A DNA stretch of 64,000 bases from Kordia periserrulae (GTDB lineage: Bacteria; Bacteroidota; Bacteroidia; Flavobacteriales; Flavobacteriaceae): NCBI RefSeq assembly GCF_003054265.1, contig NZ_QBKT01000001.1:744001-808000 (forward strand), in the 5' to 3' direction. The notes beneath the pieces were generated by a model, which saw only the letters and a list, made by a program, of their open reading frames with translations, had not been told where the DNA came from and searched no databases. The position numbers and the translations under genes are program-made. The first letter of the stretch is position 1, and every line of letters starts with the position of its first letter. Below are positions 45,085 to 57,818 of the stretch, in pieces.

Positions 45085-48000
45085 ATGAAAATAATGAAAT
45101 CAACATATATATTCAAAGTAGCACTCTGGATGAGTATATTCTGTACATATTCATTAGCCGTTGCTCAAGGAGAAATTCCAAGAGTTTCAGAACAGAGTAC
45201 TACCTATATAAAAGGAGACATTGAAAGTAATATGATACAAGAGTTTGATGTATCTAACCTCAATACGACAAATAGTTTCATTTACAACCCAGAAGCCTAT
45301 ATTCTTTTAAATGTGAATAATGATATTGCTCCTTTTAGGCATTATTCATTTGAATTACAATTAAAAGTATATCCTGTGCTTTCTGACGGAAGTTTAGATA
45401 CGCCTTATGATGAAGTCCTAAACGTTGATTTCAAGCCACATACAAACTTGGGAAATAGTGCAGATCAAGTCTATCATAAAATTTTAAATCGCTATGGCGT
45501 AAAAATAAATGTTGAAGGCTACTCTACTACGTATCATGATACCAATACCACTGTTTTGGAAGTTCCTGAAAATATTCAATTAGTGTTGGGATTTGAAGGA
45601 ATTCGTGTCATAGATATTTCCAACAGCCCTGCTCCTACAGTTTCTACTTTGATTGAGAATCCTGAAAATACGAGCGAATATAAACTTTCATGGAATCCTG
45701 TAGCAGGTGCTATCTCTTATGATGTTGAATGGACTTGGATTGATAATTACGAAAATACACCAAGCACTATTTCCTTAACCGAAAAGGAATTTCAAAGAAA
45801 CAGTACCCGAATTAACACAAAAAATGACCATTACGAAATCTCTGATATTTATGACAGTGGTTATATCATATACAGAGTTAGAGCTGTAGGACGATTTGCT
45901 GATGATTACACCACAAACTTTTACGGTCCTTGGAGTCAAACAGGAACTACAACCTCAACAGTAGCAGATTGGGTAAACGAAACCGTAACCGGACATGAGG
46001 ATAATAAAAACTGGCAATTTCAAGCAAGTTATGCAGAAGAAGGCAAAAAGAAAGAAGTCGTTAGCTATTTTGACGGAACCTTACGAAATCGTCAGACAGT
46101 GACTAAAATCAATACGGATGATAATGCTATTGTAGGCGAAGTTGTGTACGACAATCAAGGGCGACCAGGAATCGAAATTTTACCTGCACCAACTACCAGT
46201 AATGAAATAAGATACTATGCCAATCATAACATCAACATGAGTAATCAAAAATATTCTCATATGGATTTTGATTGGGAAGGAACTTCTAGTACTACTAACT
46301 GTGATGTTGATGTGGAAGGAATGAAAAATACTTCTGGAACCAGTAAATACTACTCTCCTAATTATACAGGCTCGAGTGAATTTCACGATGCCGTTCCAGA
46401 TGCACAAAACTTTCCGTTTTCTCAAATTCAATATACTCCTGACAACACAGGTCGAATCAAAAGAAAAAGTGGCGTTGGCGTTACACATAAATTAGGTTCT
46501 GGACATGAAATGAAATACTTCTACTCAAAGCCTTTTCAGAAAGAATTAGATCGTTTATTCGGAGCTGATATTGGTTGGGATTCATACTATAAAAAAAATA
46601 CTGTAGTCGATCCTAACGGACAAGTAAGTGTGAGTTATGTAGATCCGCAAGGAAGAACCATTGCAACCGCTCTTACCGCAGACAATCCTGCATCACTTGA
46701 TAGTCTTTACGAAGAAGAAAACGGTTCACACATAAATACCACGCTCGATTTATTAAATAAAGTAAATCCAAATGATGCTGATACCGATGACGATAATAAC
46801 ATTGCATTTAATACAGGAAGATTTCCAAATTTCAATGTCAACGACGGACTGAGATATGACGGATTTAGAACGGTCTCAAAAAATGGAGAAGCACACGATT
46901 TTAACTATAATTTGAGCATAAATGGTGAGTTTACGGATAATTGTGTAAACGAAACAACTCAAACAAGTACACTAATTACATTTCCTTTTTCTTATGACTT
47001 AGGAATCGATGTTAAAGACGAATGCGGAAATATCTTATACACTCATAATGAACAAGATATAAGTGAAACAGTCAATAAATCATTTTCAATAACACCTCCA
47101 TTGGGTGATTTAGCCATTCATAAAACAGTTCAAGTAAACGAAGAAGCCCTTAATAAACACGCTGATGATTATATCACTGAAGGACAAACTAATGGCTGTA
47201 TTTTAGAACCTTCTGACTTTGACGTTTCAGCTAGTATTGAAGATTGTTTTCCAACATGTGAAGAATGTGTGGATGCCATAACTGAGGATTTCGATAATGA
47301 CGGAATTAGGGAGCAAGAAGATTATGTACAAACACAACTGTCTTATTACGATAATTTAGACCAACCAACCATTGATGCCCTAACTGGAAGATTTCAACGA
47401 GAGTATGACTTATTAGTGGAAGCGTGTATGGCACCATGTATTGCTGATGGAATGGTGTCAACAACCAATCCAAATGCTACAACGTTGGCTACCAATTCAA
47501 TATCATGCGATGTTACTATACAAACACTTGTAAACGATATGAAGCCTGTTGGACAATATGGTAGACAAGTAAGTGAACTCAACAGTAATGGTGAATACGA
47601 ATTAGTTGATGTTGTCCCTGAATTGAGCATCTTCGACGATGAAAATAATGTATTGACCAATCCATTTATTGAAAATTTATACGTCACTAGTGGATCTGGA
47701 CAAAGTTTGCCTGCGAGATTTAGTTGGAAAACGCCTTTCAATCCAAAATATGGAGATCCATATCACTATTACGATGCTAATGGTGAGATTGTAAAAGTAT
47801 TGATTCCAATCGATAATAACATTTATGGACTTACACAAGAAGATCCTCTAAACGCTGGATTTGCAGCTATTGAACCGCAAAACTTAAATGAAGAAGACTT
47901 TGAAACCTACTGGCAAGATCAATGGGCAGAATCCTTAGTAGCATTTCACCCAGAATATGTATATGCACATTTTTCTAATGAACTCTGTAATCTTACAGTG

Positions 48001-51000
48001 CAATTATCAATGGGAACTAGTGGAAGTTTTATAGTCAATGTTGATGGGTATGAAAATTATTTAAATGAACTTTCATTTTCCTTAGCTTCTGCACGTTATC
48101 TAAACTACAATGTTCTAGAAAATATCGTAAATCATGATCCATTATTTTATCATGACTTGCCTATTACATTAGGCTTTACAAATACCGATTTACATAGTGA
48201 AGTAGCTACGATTGCAGTAACCTCAAATTATGAAGGTACCAGTCAAACAATGCTACACAATGCACTCCTAACTGTTGCGTGCAATAGTATAGAGGGAAAT
48301 TGCATTGTTGATATCAGTTCAATGTCAAATGAAGAAAAAGAAGAAGTATGGCCTATTTACAGAGGAATGTATCTTTCTTTTAGAGATCGTGTAAAAAGTG
48401 CTTTAGCAAACATGTATGCTATTCAAGAATACGCATATAATGGCTGTATTGGAGAGGATGCAGACAATCCTGGAAATCCAGTATTACGATTAAATGAATA
48501 TTCAGGTAGTAATTTTGGACCTACTTCAGTACCAAGTGGGAATAATGAAAATGTTTGTGGTGTTAATGCTAATCTATATTTATCTAAAATAAAAAGATTT
48601 GTTTCTGAAGATTATAACTATGATTCAAGTCAAACTGTAGCAGAAATTGGACAACAATTAGAAGAATACACAGGATATCAATTTTATGTAAGCTCAGGAC
48701 AATGTCCAATGAGTCGTGACTTTGAAACCTTTATCAAAGGAATTATTGCCAACACGAACGAAATCTCGCAGGCAAATAGTAATTCCCCAATTTTATTAGG
48801 AGATATCGGAGCCTTTGAAGGCAACTATCTTAGTATGAATCTCTTTGAAGATTTAGGAGGAGCAACTACAACTCAAGCAAATTCAAATACTGATATTGAG
48901 TTTGAGGCAACAGAAACTGGACAGGATTTAGCAGTCGTAATTACGGTCGGTAATCCTATAACAACTACCATGTTACCTATCAATTTTACCATCGAAGATC
49001 CAGCCTATAGCTGGAGCAACTATAATAATACTTGGCAAATCAGCGAGATAAGTCAATTCGCTTATACTAATTACAACGCTGCAGTTTCTCCTACTCGATT
49101 TGACTTCGAAATGGCTGCTAAAGTAGTCGTTCCTGGAAGTACCGCTGTCATTGCAGAAATTATCATTTCAGGAAATACCATTGCAAGAATTGGAGAATGT
49201 TTTGTCGATGGGCAAGATGATGTAGCAACCTACGGTGACGGTACTCCGATTGGAGAAGATTTAGGGAATGGCGGTGTATTAAATGATGATGTAGCCTGTC
49301 AAGACAAAGATGACTTTGCAGTAAGCATCAAAAATATGATGAACGCTATGTTACCGTTTTCAGGTACTTCTGTAAATCTACAATCAGTAGCAGCCTATAG
49401 TGCAGATGATTTTCTTCCTGAATTTTTAGGGGATGATCCACAAAGTATTTCGGCAGTTTGGAATAACAATGGAAATGGAAATTATACCATTACACTCGCA
49501 GGAAATACTGTATTAGAACTTTCTAATTTTTCAGATTTTATACATAATGGACAAACTATCAGTTTCGAATCATTAGCAAGTGGTGTTATTCCGTCACAAA
49601 ATGGTATTTACGCTATCAATAATGTTAGTGTACAAGGAACAACGAACATTATTGTAGAAGCCATTGTTAATTATGCAACGACAGGACATTCTATCCCTTA
49701 CATATTTACGGCTACTATAACTGCATTACCGTACGATTGCTGTACATACATTGATGGAGATGAAAGTGTAAATACCAATATTCCCGATTGTGGAACCATT
49801 GATAACGACCAAGATGGTATTTTTGACGATTGTGATAACTGCCTAAAGCATTACAATCCACAACAAACAGATAGTGACGGTGACGGAATTGGAGATGGTT
49901 GTGACAACTGTCAAAACACCTACAATCCTGACCAGTCCGATGTTGACCAAGATGGTATTGGTGACGTTTGTGACAGTGACTCTAGTAGCGTTACCTGTAT
50001 TGCAGCCATTCAAGCAAATGAAGCAATTTTCAATACGGGAATGACACAATTATTGAACTCTGTATTGTCTAATGGAAACTTTTATTCGCAACATGAAGTG
50101 TCACAGTATTTCACTACTGAGTTACTAGAGTTCTTTACCGAAAATGCAAAGTTGCTCCATACTAATACTTCTATTACCTATAATTCTGTGATTTGGACAG
50201 CTCCTTTTGCCGTGAATACGAATCTACAAAATACAATAGAATTAGAATTTACAAATACAGGAACCTCCACACCTGCTTATTTTGTAATTGTAGAACTGAC
50301 AGATACGTTAATGCAAAACGGAATTGCCAATGAAGCAAGTTTTACAGAAGTTGATCCGTACGGATTACCATCGAACACAATGCCAACACAATATGGTATC
50401 TTTTACGACAGTCCATATAGCAGTAACGCAGTCGCTTTAAGCAAAATTTATCAATCACCTGACAAAAGATACACAAGTTTATCTCCTTTAAACTTTGACT
50501 GTGATTTAAATGCTATCATAAGTAGTAATGGGCGACAAACAGCTCATAGAAACACTATAATTACTTTCCAAAAAGAAAATTCAGCCAGCTATGAACCTTG
50601 TACAACCTGTATTCCACAAACAATCACGCCTGTAGACAGAGATGTCATGTGGGAACGTTATACTAATGAAGTCGGAGATATTCCTAACTATACGATTCCT
50701 GCTCATCATACACTAGAGTATTTTGATAATATGAACTATCAATATATTACGGAAGGCTATATTGATTATTTAGAAACCTTCGCTGGAGGAACAGATGTAG
50801 TTGATATTGAAGCGCCGTATTTTTTAACCATTACTGAATTTGGAGCAACTCCATTAAACTACGGGTTCAATCTTAATGAGCAGGGCTATTTACCTATAAT
50901 ACAAGCATACAAAACGTATATTGACAATGCAGGAAACGCCGCCTTAACTCCTGAAGACCCAATGTATAAAACATGGCGTGAATTTGTCATTTATTATTTA

Positions 51001-54000
51001 GCAGAGCATCCTGAAATTTGTCCTCCAGGACTAATGATGACTACATTAGAACTCAATATTGACGATTCGTTGAGCGATTGTAGAGAATTTGCTATCAGTG
51101 TTGCAGAAGCGTATGGTGCTGATAATTACAATGCTTACATAGATAGAATCAAACAGCAATTCAAATTGGAATACACTTCGCAAGCTTTAGCAGCTTTAGT
51201 AGAAAAATTTGAAGTTAGCTATAAAGACAAAGAATATCAATATACGCTTTACTATTACGATCAAGCTGGGAATTTAACTCAAACAGTTCCACCACAAGGA
51301 GTAAATCGTACAGAATTTGCTGCTATAGATTTGGCACAAAATAATCAATTCCGTGAGGATAATGTAACCACGCCAATTTTACCAACACACGAATTAAAAA
51401 CACAATACAAGTACAATTCGTTAAATCAATTAGTGTGGCAAAAAACACCCGATGGTGGCGAAACGGTATTTGCTTATGATGACTTAGGAAGAATTATCGC
51501 TTCTCAAAATGCAAAACAAGCAGAAACAACTCCTCACAAAAAATATAGCTATACCAGATATGATGGCTTAGGTAGAATTTTGGAAGCTGGTGAAATTGAA
51601 GATAATACTTCTTTATACAGCATTAGCGTTGAAGGGAAGTTGCTATACAACGAATCAAAAGTGAATAACTTTGATGCTACCTATGAATCAATGCGCAGAA
51701 TAGAAGTCACACGAACTACGTATGACGACCGAATTCTTGTAGAAGAAACAGCCAATACGACGGTATATTCTTCAGATTTATTTACGGCAACTTATACACC
51801 TTTTAACAGTATCAACAGAGTGACTGCTGTATGCTATTTTGATGAAATTCCACCGAATAAGACGCCTAAGTTTGACAATGCACTATTCTACAATTACGAT
51901 GTCCATGGCAATGTAAAAGAATTGGTAACCTATATCACAGAATTAAAATTGCCAAACTGTGAAGAACAAACAACCATTCTTGACTGCGAAGCACATCTCA
52001 AACGTGTGCATTATGAATACGATTTGATAAGTGGTAATGTACATCGAGTAACGTTTCAACCAGAAAAACCAGATCAATTCATTCACAAATATGAATACGA
52101 TGCTGACAACAGAATTGTATCCGCATATACATCCAAAGATGGAAATATCTGGGAACAAGATGCTAAGTATCAGTACTACGAACACGGTCCGTTAGCCAGA
52201 GTAGAACTTGGTGATAAAAAAGTACAAGGAACCGATTATATCTACACCTTGCAAGGTTGGTTAAAATCCGTAAATGGTGAAAGTCTAGCAGACGCTACTA
52301 ACGATTTTGGATACGACGGAATCGCTTCCCGTAGCAATATGGCGAAAGATGCTTTTGGATACGCTTTGCATTACTATGATGGTGACTACACGCCAAGCAA
52401 CACTGCTATTTCAGGAAATGTATTCAAGCTTTCAAATGCTTCAGTAGTAGCTCCTAATAACAAAAATCTTTACAATGGAAACATCAAAACAATGATGACT
52501 TCCTTACGCGATCAAAATGAGCATATCTTAACAACGCAGGTAAACAATTACACCTACGATCAGTTAAACAGAATCAAAGCCATGAATTCCAAAGCGGTGA
52601 CTGACAAGCCACTGAATTCATTACAGGCGCAAGAAAGTTATGCATCATCATACACATTTGATAAAAATGGAAACTTACAAACATTACAAAGGTATGTGCC
52701 TGAAAACGGTGTCCTGAAAACAATGGACAATTTTGAGTATAAATACATTACCGAAAATAATGCTCCAACAAACAAACTTGCCATTGTAAGTGATGAAATA
52801 TCCGCAGCTGATAAATACGAAACTAGTGCAGATATTGAAGACCAAATAGACTTCTTAACTGGCTACGGTTACAACTATAATACTGACCCAAACAGTACCG
52901 ACAATCATAACTACATCTATGATGAAATTGGACAGTTGATTGAAGACAAAACGGAAGGATTACAAATCTTTTGGCGAGTTGATGGTAAGGTTAAAGAAGT
53001 GCATAAATTGCCATATATGGCAAAAGGAATTCCTGATGTAATTGCGTTCCATTATGACGGATTAGGAAACCGAATTGGAAAATCAACCTATAAAAAAGGC
53101 AATAGTAACGATAAAGAAACTACCTTTTATGCGCGTGATGCTCAAGGAAATGTATTGGGAATCTATGACGTAACAACCTCTAGAAATCTGTATGATTTTG
53201 ACATAGAAATGGTTCAAAAAGAAAATCATATCTACGGAAGTTCGCGCTTAGGAATTGAAAATGTTGGAAAAACACTCGTGAATGAAAACTTCCCTACAGA
53301 AATACAAACGGGAACCTCAGGAAGCGGCGTTCCTGTACTAACAGGTGGTTTTACAAAAAGTGGATTGCGTACCACTCCAGAAACATATTTCTATTGGCCA
53401 CAACCAACTACAAATTCAAGCGCTACTAGTGAGTTTAGAGGAGTTAACATTCAAACACAATTCAAAATTGAGACCAATCATTCAAGTAATCCAATAGCAA
53501 TCTTACGACATGCCAATGTTAAGGATGGAAAATATGATGAATATGTTGAGGCAACCATTTATGTAATCAAAAGTTCTACCACCAATAAGTATGCTTTTTA
53601 TATGCGTATTCGCGAAGAGTACGAAGATATTAAAAACAATGGTGAAGGATATTATACGAGTAAATATTACATCACTCCATACAAATTCACCGAAGATCAC
53701 TTACAAACTAAAGGACTCAAAGTAAACTGTAACTACTTTGGTGAAAATGCAAATATCACGATTGATGGTATTACCTATTCTCCATCTGACCCAGTAAACC
53801 AACTCATTGTTTCCAATACAGATACAGGAACATTAACACAAATCAACACACAAAGTCGTGGCTATATTTATAGAACTCCAGGATTGGTAACACAAGATGT
53901 TGCGTATTTAAAATATCATTTTGACTTCTCCGAAAGTGATGCTGAAACGATTTATTTCCCAATGTTGGATGAGGATTTTTTCATGAACAACTTAGGAGAG

Positions 54001-55881
54001 GAAATGAGAATTGTCAGTACCATTACACCTACGCCTACACCAAGCGATTATACAATTCCAAATGCTTTCCATACAGATACAGACAATGACGGAATCGATG
54101 ATTATTTGGAAGACATCAATCAAGATGGAAATGCAGACAACGATGATGCAGATGGTGATGGAACCGCCAATTATCTTGACGATGATGATGATAATGATGG
54201 CGTACCAACAAGTGTGGAAGACGCCACAGACAATGACAATGACGGAATTCCAAATTATTTAGACACGGACGATGACAACGATGGCTATCTCACTTCCGTA
54301 GAAGGACAAACTGACGATGACAATGACGGAATTCCAAATTATCTAGACAATACCTACTATGAAAATCCTGTCAATGGACCGTTAGCGTACACCAACAACA
54401 CCAACTATATTGGAGACAAAGCCTATGAATTATCCAATCACTTAGGAAACGTATTAAGCGTCATCACTGATAAAAAAGTAGTAGCCTACGGAAGTCAAAC
54501 CAACAAAATTGCGGGTGACTTAGAAAGTTTTGTGGAAGATGGCGAAGGTGTGGAATTGGTCTTAAACGGCACCTTACAAGTGGCAACTACCAATAACGAT
54601 ACAGGAACGTATTTCCAGGTAGATTTTACGGAAAATACAGAATATCAAATCGTAACGGACATTATAAAAGACAATTACAATGCCGATATCAAAGTAGAAA
54701 TTGCAGAAGAAGGTGGCACTGTGTATCATACAGGATTCATTACACAAAGTGAACTCAATGCCTTTACATTTACAGCGCCTGTGACAGCTACATACAAGGT
54801 TCGTTTCTTAAAATCGCATCAAAATACAGGAGATACCAGTATCGAAGCATTCTATATCAAAGATTTTAGTATATTTACCGTAGTAGAAACCCAAGAAGTA
54901 ACAGGGTTCCTACCAGACGTTCTTTCATATAACGATTACTATCCGTATGGAATGCTACTTCCAAAGAGACATGCAAGTGATGAGAGTTATAGATACGGCT
55001 TCCAAGGACAAGAAAAAGATGATGAATTGAAAGGAGAAGGGAATAGTCTGAATTATAAATATCGTATGCACGATCCTAGGATTGGTAGGTTCTTTGCTAC
55101 CGATCCTTTAGAAAAAATATATTCTTACAATTCTCCGTATGCTTTCAGTGAAAATAAAGTCATTAATTTTATTGAATTAGAGGGATTAGAAACACCTGAT
55201 GATGTAGCAGCAGCAGCAGCTGGTCCTCCAGGATGGGCATATTTATTTATAAAATGGACAGGTATTGCAATCATCTCTTATACAGCTTATAGAACTGGGC
55301 AAGAACTTAAAGAGAATTTTAAAGATGCTCCTCCTTTGGAAATAGATGTACCAGTGATTACAACTATTCCAAAAGTTGAGGCAACAGATAAACCTGAACA
55401 TGATCCAAATAACGATAAAGAGCCCAAACCTGAAGATAACCCTAAACCAAAAATACCTACACCAAAATTTCAATCTGATACTGATACTAATACTGATACT
55501 GATGATGACGATGATGATGACTATGTTTACAGATCTGGTGGATTTACTAATAAGACTTTTACGCCAAGAGAAAAAGATACAGAACCTGGACCAAAAAAAG
55601 GATTATCTACTTACAGGGATCCATTAAAAGCAGCTAATGGTAAAAAAGGAAAGGTTCATAAAATAAGTGTCAAAAAATTGAGGTCTTTTGGGTTTAGATT
55701 AGTAGAAGATCCTACCGATGGACATGTGAGTATTTTACCTGCTTTGGATACTGAAGATGATAAGCTCTTAAAAGATTGGGCTAGTACTAGGGAAGAAGCT
55801 GATTCTGGAGGTAAGGTTCATGTTTACACAAGACTTGTTCAACATTCAGTAGTTAAAACCGAAATTGTCAAACCAAAATAA
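45085..55881 (+). CDS. 3598-aa RHS-repeat polymorphic toxin protein
   Basis: 3598 residues. Sec signal to VAQG. The N-terminal DUF6443-type region includes [26 protein letters not shown] (~330). TSP3 calcium-binding repeats lie at ~1572-1632 ([14 protein letters not shown]) and again, more degenerate, at ~2996-3092. YD/RHS repeats span ~2050-2720 ([25 protein letters not shown]). The RHS core with the [33 protein letters not shown] signature lies at ~3286-3370. After it, the variable C-terminus (3371-3598) has a hydrophobic segment, an Asp/Pro linker and a ~110-residue terminal domain ([35 protein letters not shown]) I cannot name. The cognate immunity gene follows 4 bp later. Confidence 0.88.
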   Translation: MKIMKSTYIFKVALWMSIFCTYSLAVAQGEIPRVSEQSTTYIKGDIESNMIQEFDVSNLNTTNSFIYNPEAYILLNVNNDIAPFRHYSFELQLKVYPVLSDGSLDTPYDEVLNVDFKPHTNLGNSADQVYHKILNRYGVKINVEGYSTTYHDTNTTVLEVPENIQLVLGFEGIRVIDISNSPAPTVSTLIENPENTSEYKLSWNPVAGAISYDVEWTWIDNYENTPSTISLTEKEFQRNSTRINTKNDHYEISDIYDSGYIIYRVRAVGRFADDYTTNFYGPWSQTGTTTSTVADWVNETVTGHEDNKNWQFQASYAEEGKKKEVVSYFDGTLRNRQTVTKINTDDNAIVGEVVYDNQGRPGIEILPAPTTSNEIRYYANHNINMSNQKYSHMDFDWEGTSSTTNCDVDVEGMKNTSGTSKYYSPNYTGSSEFHDAVPDAQNFPFSQIQYTPDNTGRIKRKSGVGVTHKLGSGHEMKYFYSKPFQKELDRLFGADIGWDSYYKKNTVVDPNGQVSVSYVDPQGRTIATALTADNPASLDSLYEEENGSHINTTLDLLNKVNPNDADTDDDNNIAFNTGRFPNFNVNDGLRYDGFRTVSKNGEAHDFNYNLSINGEFTDNCVNETTQTSTLITFPFSYDLGIDVKDECGNILYTHNEQDISETVNKSFSITPPLGDLAIHKTVQVNEEALNKHADDYITEGQTNGCILEPSDFDVSASIEDCFPTCEECVDAITEDFDNDGIREQEDYVQTQLSYYDNLDQPTIDALTGRFQREYDLLVEACMAPCIADGMVSTTNPNATTLATNSISCDVTIQTLVNDMKPVGQYGRQVSELNSNGEYELVDVVPELSIFDDENNVLTNPFIENLYVTSGSGQSLPARFSWKTPFNPKYGDPYHYYDANGEIVKVLIPIDNNIYGLTQEDPLNAGFAAIEPQNLNEEDFETYWQDQWAESLVAFHPEYVYAHFSNELCNLTVQLSMGTSGSFIVNVDGYENYLNELSFSLASARYLNYNVLENIVNHDPLFYHDLPITLGFTNTDLHSEVATIAVTSNYEGTSQTMLHNALLTVACNSIEGNCIVDISSMSNEEKEEVWPIYRGMYLSFRDRVKSALANMYAIQEYAYNGCIGEDADNPGNPVLRLNEYSGSNFGPTSVPSGNNENVCGVNANLYLSKIKRFVSEDYNYDSSQTVAEIGQQLEEYTGYQFYVSSGQCPMSRDFETFIKGIIANTNEISQANSNSPILLGDIGAFEGNYLSMNLFEDLGGATTTQANSNTDIEFEATETGQDLAVVITVGNPITTTMLPINFTIEDPAYSWSNYNNTWQISEISQFAYTNYNAAVSPTRFDFEMAAKVVVPGSTAVIAEIIISGNTIARIGECFVDGQDDVATYGDGTPIGEDLGNGGVLNDDVACQDKDDFAVSIKNMMNAMLPFSGTSVNLQSVAAYSADDFLPEFLGDDPQSISAVWNNNGNGNYTITLAGNTVLELSNFSDFIHNGQTISFESLASGVIPSQNGIYAINNVSVQGTTNIIVEAIVNYATTGHSIPYIFTATITALPYDCCTYIDGDESVNTNIPDCGTIDNDQDGIFDDCDNCLKHYNPQQTDSDGDGIGDGCDNCQNTYNPDQSDVDQDGIGDVCDSDSSSVTCIAAIQANEAIFNTGMTQLLNSVLSNGNFYSQHEVSQYFTTELLEFFTENAKLLHTNTSITYNSVIWTAPFAVNTNLQNTIELEFTNTGTSTPAYFVIVELTDTLMQNGIANEASFTEVDPYGLPSNTMPTQYGIFYDSPYSSNAVALSKIYQSPDKRYTSLSPLNFDCDLNAIISSNGRQTAHRNTIITFQKENSASYEPCTTCIPQTITPVDRDVMWERYTNEVGDIPNYTIPAHHTLEYFDNMNYQYITEGYIDYLETFAGGTDVVDIEAPYFLTITEFGATPLNYGFNLNEQGYLPIIQAYKTYIDNAGNAALTPEDPMYKTWREFVIYYLAEHPEICPPGLMMTTLELNIDDSLSDCREFAISVAEAYGADNYNAYIDRIKQQFKLEYTSQALAALVEKFEVSYKDKEYQYTLYYYDQAGNLTQTVPPQGVNRTEFAAIDLAQNNQFREDNVTTPILPTHELKTQYKYNSLNQLVWQKTPDGGETVFAYDDLGRIIASQNAKQAETTPHKKYSYTRYDGLGRILEAGEIEDNTSLYSISVEGKLLYNESKVNNFDATYESMRRIEVTRTTYDDRILVEETANTTVYSSDLFTATYTPFNSINRVTAVCYFDEIPPNKTPKFDNALFYNYDVHGNVKELVTYITELKLPNCEEQTTILDCEAHLKRVHYEYDLISGNVHRVTFQPEKPDQFIHKYEYDADNRIVSAYTSKDGNIWEQDAKYQYYEHGPLARVELGDKKVQGTDYIYTLQGWLKSVNGESLADATNDFGYDGIASRSNMAKDAFGYALHYYDGDYTPSNTAISGNVFKLSNASVVAPNNKNLYNGNIKTMMTSLRDQNEHILTTQVNNYTYDQLNRIKAMNSKAVTDKPLNSLQAQESYASSYTFDKNGNLQTLQRYVPENGVLKTMDNFEYKYITENNAPTNKLAIVSDEISAADKYETSADIEDQIDFLTGYGYNYNTDPNSTDNHNYIYDEIGQLIEDKTEGLQIFWRVDGKVKEVHKLPYMAKGIPDVIAFHYDGLGNRIGKSTYKKGNSNDKETTFYARDAQGNVLGIYDVTTSRNLYDFDIEMVQKENHIYGSSRLGIENVGKTLVNENFPTEIQTGTSGSGVPVLTGGFTKSGLRTTPETYFYWPQPTTNSSATSEFRGVNIQTQFKIETNHSSNPIAILRHANVKDGKYDEYVEATIYVIKSSTTNKYAFYMRIREEYEDIKNNGEGYYTSKYYITPYKFTEDHLQTKGLKVNCNYFGENANITIDGITYSPSDPVNQLIVSNTDTGTLTQINTQSRGYIYRTPGLVTQDVAYLKYHFDFSESDAETIYFPMLDEDFFMNNLGEEMRIVSTITPTPTPSDYTIPNAFHTDTDNDGIDDYLEDINQDGNADNDDADGDGTANYLDDDDDNDGVPTSVEDATDNDNDGIPNYLDTDDDNDGYLTSVEGQTDDDNDGIPNYLDNTYYENPVNGPLAYTNNTNYIGDKAYELSNHLGNVLSVITDKKVVAYGSQTNKIAGDLESFVEDGEGVELVLNGTLQVATTNNDTGTYFQVDFTENTEYQIVTDIIKDNYNADIKVEIAEEGGTVYHTGFITQSELNAFTFTAPVTATYKVRFLKSHQNTGDTSIEAFYIKDFSIFTVVETQEVTGFLPDVLSYNDYYPYGMLLPKRHASDESYRYGFQGQEKDDELKGEGNSLNYKYRMHDPRIGRFFATDPLEKIYSYNSPYAFSENKVINFIELEGLETPDDVAAAAAGPPGWAYLFIKWTGIAIISYTAYRTGQELKENFKDAPPLEIDVPVITTIPKVEATDKPEHDPNNDKEPKPEDNPKPKIPTPKFQSDTDTNTDTDDDDDDDYVYRSGGFTNKTFTPREKDTEPGPKKGLSTYRDPLKAANGKKGKVHKISVKKLRSFGFRLVEDPTDGHVSILPALDTEDDKLLKDWASTREEADSGGKVHVYTRLVQHSVVKTEIVKPK

Positions 55882-55885
55882 ATTT

Positions 55886-56275
55886 ATGAAACCATATATA
55901 CCAAAAAATAAATCTGATGAAGAATTTCACTTATTTTTAAATAAGAAAAAAATAAATGAAATAAGGGAAGATGTATATTTATTATTAGAATGGTTACAAG
56001 ATATTAATTGGCCAGTTGTGAAATATGTCTCAGCATATTTAAATGAGTATACTAATGAAATTGCTGATGATATTATAAAAGTATTGAATGGGACTGATGA
56101 AGAATGGAAATATTCTATAATGCATACTTTAATTTTAAATTCTAATAAGAAACCTAATGAATTCATTTTAAATAGAATTAAAAAAATTTATTATTCTCCC
56201 ACTGAAGAAGAAAAATATGCAGAATTAGTAGAAATTGCCGAAGATATTTTGAATAAATATGACGGTAGTTGTTAG
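55886..56275 (+). CDS. DUF5071 immunity protein
   Basis: 129 residues from the ATG at 55886, 4 bp after the RHS toxin stop. The frame extends back to 55865 but would overlap the toxin. It is all-helical and acidic, with the DUF5071 pattern: YIPKNKSDEEF at the N-terminus, LLLEWLQDINWPVVKYVSAYL, a DEEWKYSIMHTLIL helix and PTEEE near the end. DUF5071 proteins commonly sit beside polymorphic toxins and act as immunity proteins. Presumably it binds the C-terminal domain of the preceding RHS protein. It stays in the cytoplasm, with no signal peptide. Confidence 0.85.
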   Translation: MKPYIPKNKSDEEFHLFLNKKKINEIREDVYLLLEWLQDINWPVVKYVSAYLNEYTNEIADDIIKVLNGTDEEWKYSIMHTLILNSNKKPNEFILNRIKKIYYSPTEEEKYAELVEIAEDILNKYDGSC

Positions 56276-56328
56276 CCTACTCTAGAGCTAGTTTCTAACT
56301 AGTACCAAACCCAAGTAAGAACAAAAAA

Positions 56329-56363
56329 GAAAAAGCTATACAACAAAAATGTATAGCTTTTTC
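56329..56363 (+). terminator. Hairpin terminator after the immunity gene
   Basis: Perfect 14-bp stem gaaaaagctataca (56329-56342) / tgtatagctttttc (56350-56363), followed by taatata. A matching hairpin with the same agctatac core follows the lipoprotein gene at 58570. Just upstream (56281-56312) is an agctagtttctaactagt palindromic stretch. Confidence 0.7.
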
Positions 56364-56973
56364 TAATATAAAATTGTCTCGTCCTGAAATAGCGGTGCAA
56401 TCTCTACGACTATTTTAAAATAAACTGCCCCATTTATGGAGGGCGGAACGTTAAGAAAATGTTTAGTAAACATTTTTAGTGAACGAGCCAGCTGGCGCGA
56501 GGGTAAATAGAGATAGTTATAATTTTAACTTTAAAATTCACTATATTTATAAAAAGGGAAGTATCAAAAAAATGCTTCCTTTTTCTTTTTGGTTTAATGA
56601 GTTGGTTTTAAATACATCCTCTACATCTATTTTTATCTTGAGCGGAGTCGAAGGATTTCTTGTTTTCTGTTCGTCTTAGCTGTTTTTGGTGTACAAAACC
56701 TGCTTTTTAGGTATTAAAATTGCTAGGAATTCCATGAAAAGATTCTTTTGGTTTACCAATACGTATATAATTAAAAAAGAAAAAGTTTTGCATATTGTTC
56801 ATGCTCAATCTATTTATATTCTCATCATGTAATAATTCCCATGAGAGGTACTTACAAACAAACGGGAGTGTTTATGAATCGTATTAATAGTGAATCTTAC
56901 TGGAAACTTCATGAATTTTTCAATTTAAACTCAAAAGTTTTGAGGTTTTAAATACTGAATTCTTTTTTTAAAC
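56364..56973. other. Gene-free accessory stretch with repeat remnants
   Basis: No convincing ORF in ~610 bp. Visible parts are gtcctgaaatagcggtgcaa, a small aaaatgttta/gtaaacattt hairpin near 56456-56476, an acgagccagctggcgcgag stretch (56483-56501), and a dispersed gagcggagtcgaag repeat near 56640. The first three look like the remnant of a mobile or repeated element, but no terminal repeats can be defined. Confidence 0.4.
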
Positions 56974-57136
56974 TGAAGTGGTTTAAACTTTTTGTTTTGT
57001 AGCGAAAATTATAAATTTTTTGACCTGATGAAGCCTTTTTTGAGTAGCATAGCCGTAGCTACGTTACGAAAAAAAGTCAAAATCAGGGCGAAACAAGATA
57101 AATTTGAAACCATAAGAAAAAGTTTAAATCACTTCA
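56974..57136. mobile_element. MITE-like palindromic element, 163 bp
   Basis: Terminal inverted repeats of 20 bp, tgaagtggtttaaacttttt (56974-56993) and aaaaagtttaaatcacttca (57117-57136), differ at one position. The interior contains nested inverted segments (cctgat/atcagg; gtagcatagccgtagctac) and no ORF. Size, terminal repeats and internal symmetry fit a miniature inverted-repeat element or a long palindromic repeat. It ends 9 bp before the start codon of the following ORF and may contribute its promoter. Confidence 0.55.
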
Positions 57137-57145
57137 CTGTAAAAT

Positions 57146-57439
57146 ATGGAATACATAGAAGATGAAATTAGAAAATATATTTGTTATCAAAATGATGTCA
57201 AATTATTTTTAAAAAATAAAAAAATACATGGCGAACCAATAGATGTTGACATAAAAGATTATGGCTTGACTAGCAATTTATGTAGAAAGATTCATGACCT
57301 ATCGGATATGGCGTATTTATACAAAAAAAATCTATTAGGCGTAATAATGAAAGAAGATTTTGAGAAAGAATTAAAAACACTTAATTCTAATCTACAAAAA
57401 GCTGAAATTTTGGAATTATTGTTAGAGGTTAGAAAATAG
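57146..57439 (+). CDS. Small acidic protein, unknown
   Basis: 97 residues, helical and charged, with a DVDIKDYGLTSNLCRKIHDLSDMAYLY stretch and a Leu/Glu-rich end (NLQKAEILELLLEVRK). No signal peptide or family is recognised. It lies just after a palindromic element and downstream of a toxin-immunity pair, so an orphan immunity protein is one possibility. Codon use is AT-rich like the immunity gene. No RBS is visible. It might also be a chance ORF. Confidence 0.42.
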   Translation: MEYIEDEIRKYICYQNDVKLFLKNKKIHGEPIDVDIKDYGLTSNLCRKIHDLSDMAYLYKKNLLGVIMKEDFEKELKTLNSNLQKAEILELLLEVRK

Positions 57440-57491
57440 GTAATGGATCAAAATGGTAGTGTAGCAAATTAGCACTTGGTATTTTGCTATT

Positions 57492-57717
57492 ATGAAATGT
57501 AGTAGTTGTAACAAATCGAATTGTATTAAAAAAGGAAAATAAAATAATATTCAACATTTTTATTGTAAGAATTGTAAAATATTTTCAGTCTAGTTATAAG
57601 TACTTAGCTTATCAAAAATTATCAAGAAAAATGATTTGCTTTCCAAAAAATCAAAAATACCATGAAGCCTATTTAAAATATATTCTTGGAGATAAAATCT
57701 TCAAAAATATTCAGTAG
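57492..57717 (+). pseudogene. Decayed IS1-family transposase fragment
   Basis: Translation from 57492 gives MKCSSCNKSNCIKKGK, then a stop, then NNIQHFYCKNCKIFSV in the same frame, then a frameshift into SYKYLAYQKLSRKMICFP and a stop. The paired CxxC zinc-ribbon, the xNCIKKGK..IQ.FYCK.C pattern and the following (S)Y(K/R)YxAY are the N-terminus of IS1-type InsA proteins. At least one nonsense change and one frameshift are present, and the catalytic domain is gone. The ends of the element are not visible. Confidence 0.68.
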
Positions 57718-57818
57718 TTTTGTATATTGAAAATACAAAATTCTGTAGAATAACCTTCCCTCATAAATACAATTCTTTGATAACCATCAATAAATTAATA
57801 ACAAAAAACAACAAATTA

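Noticed and set aside
56479-56679. 66-codon ORF on the plus strand
   Set aside because: It runs through repeat-like DNA including a dispersed gagcggagtcgaag repeat, has no recognisable domain or start signal, and its composition resembles non-coding sequence.
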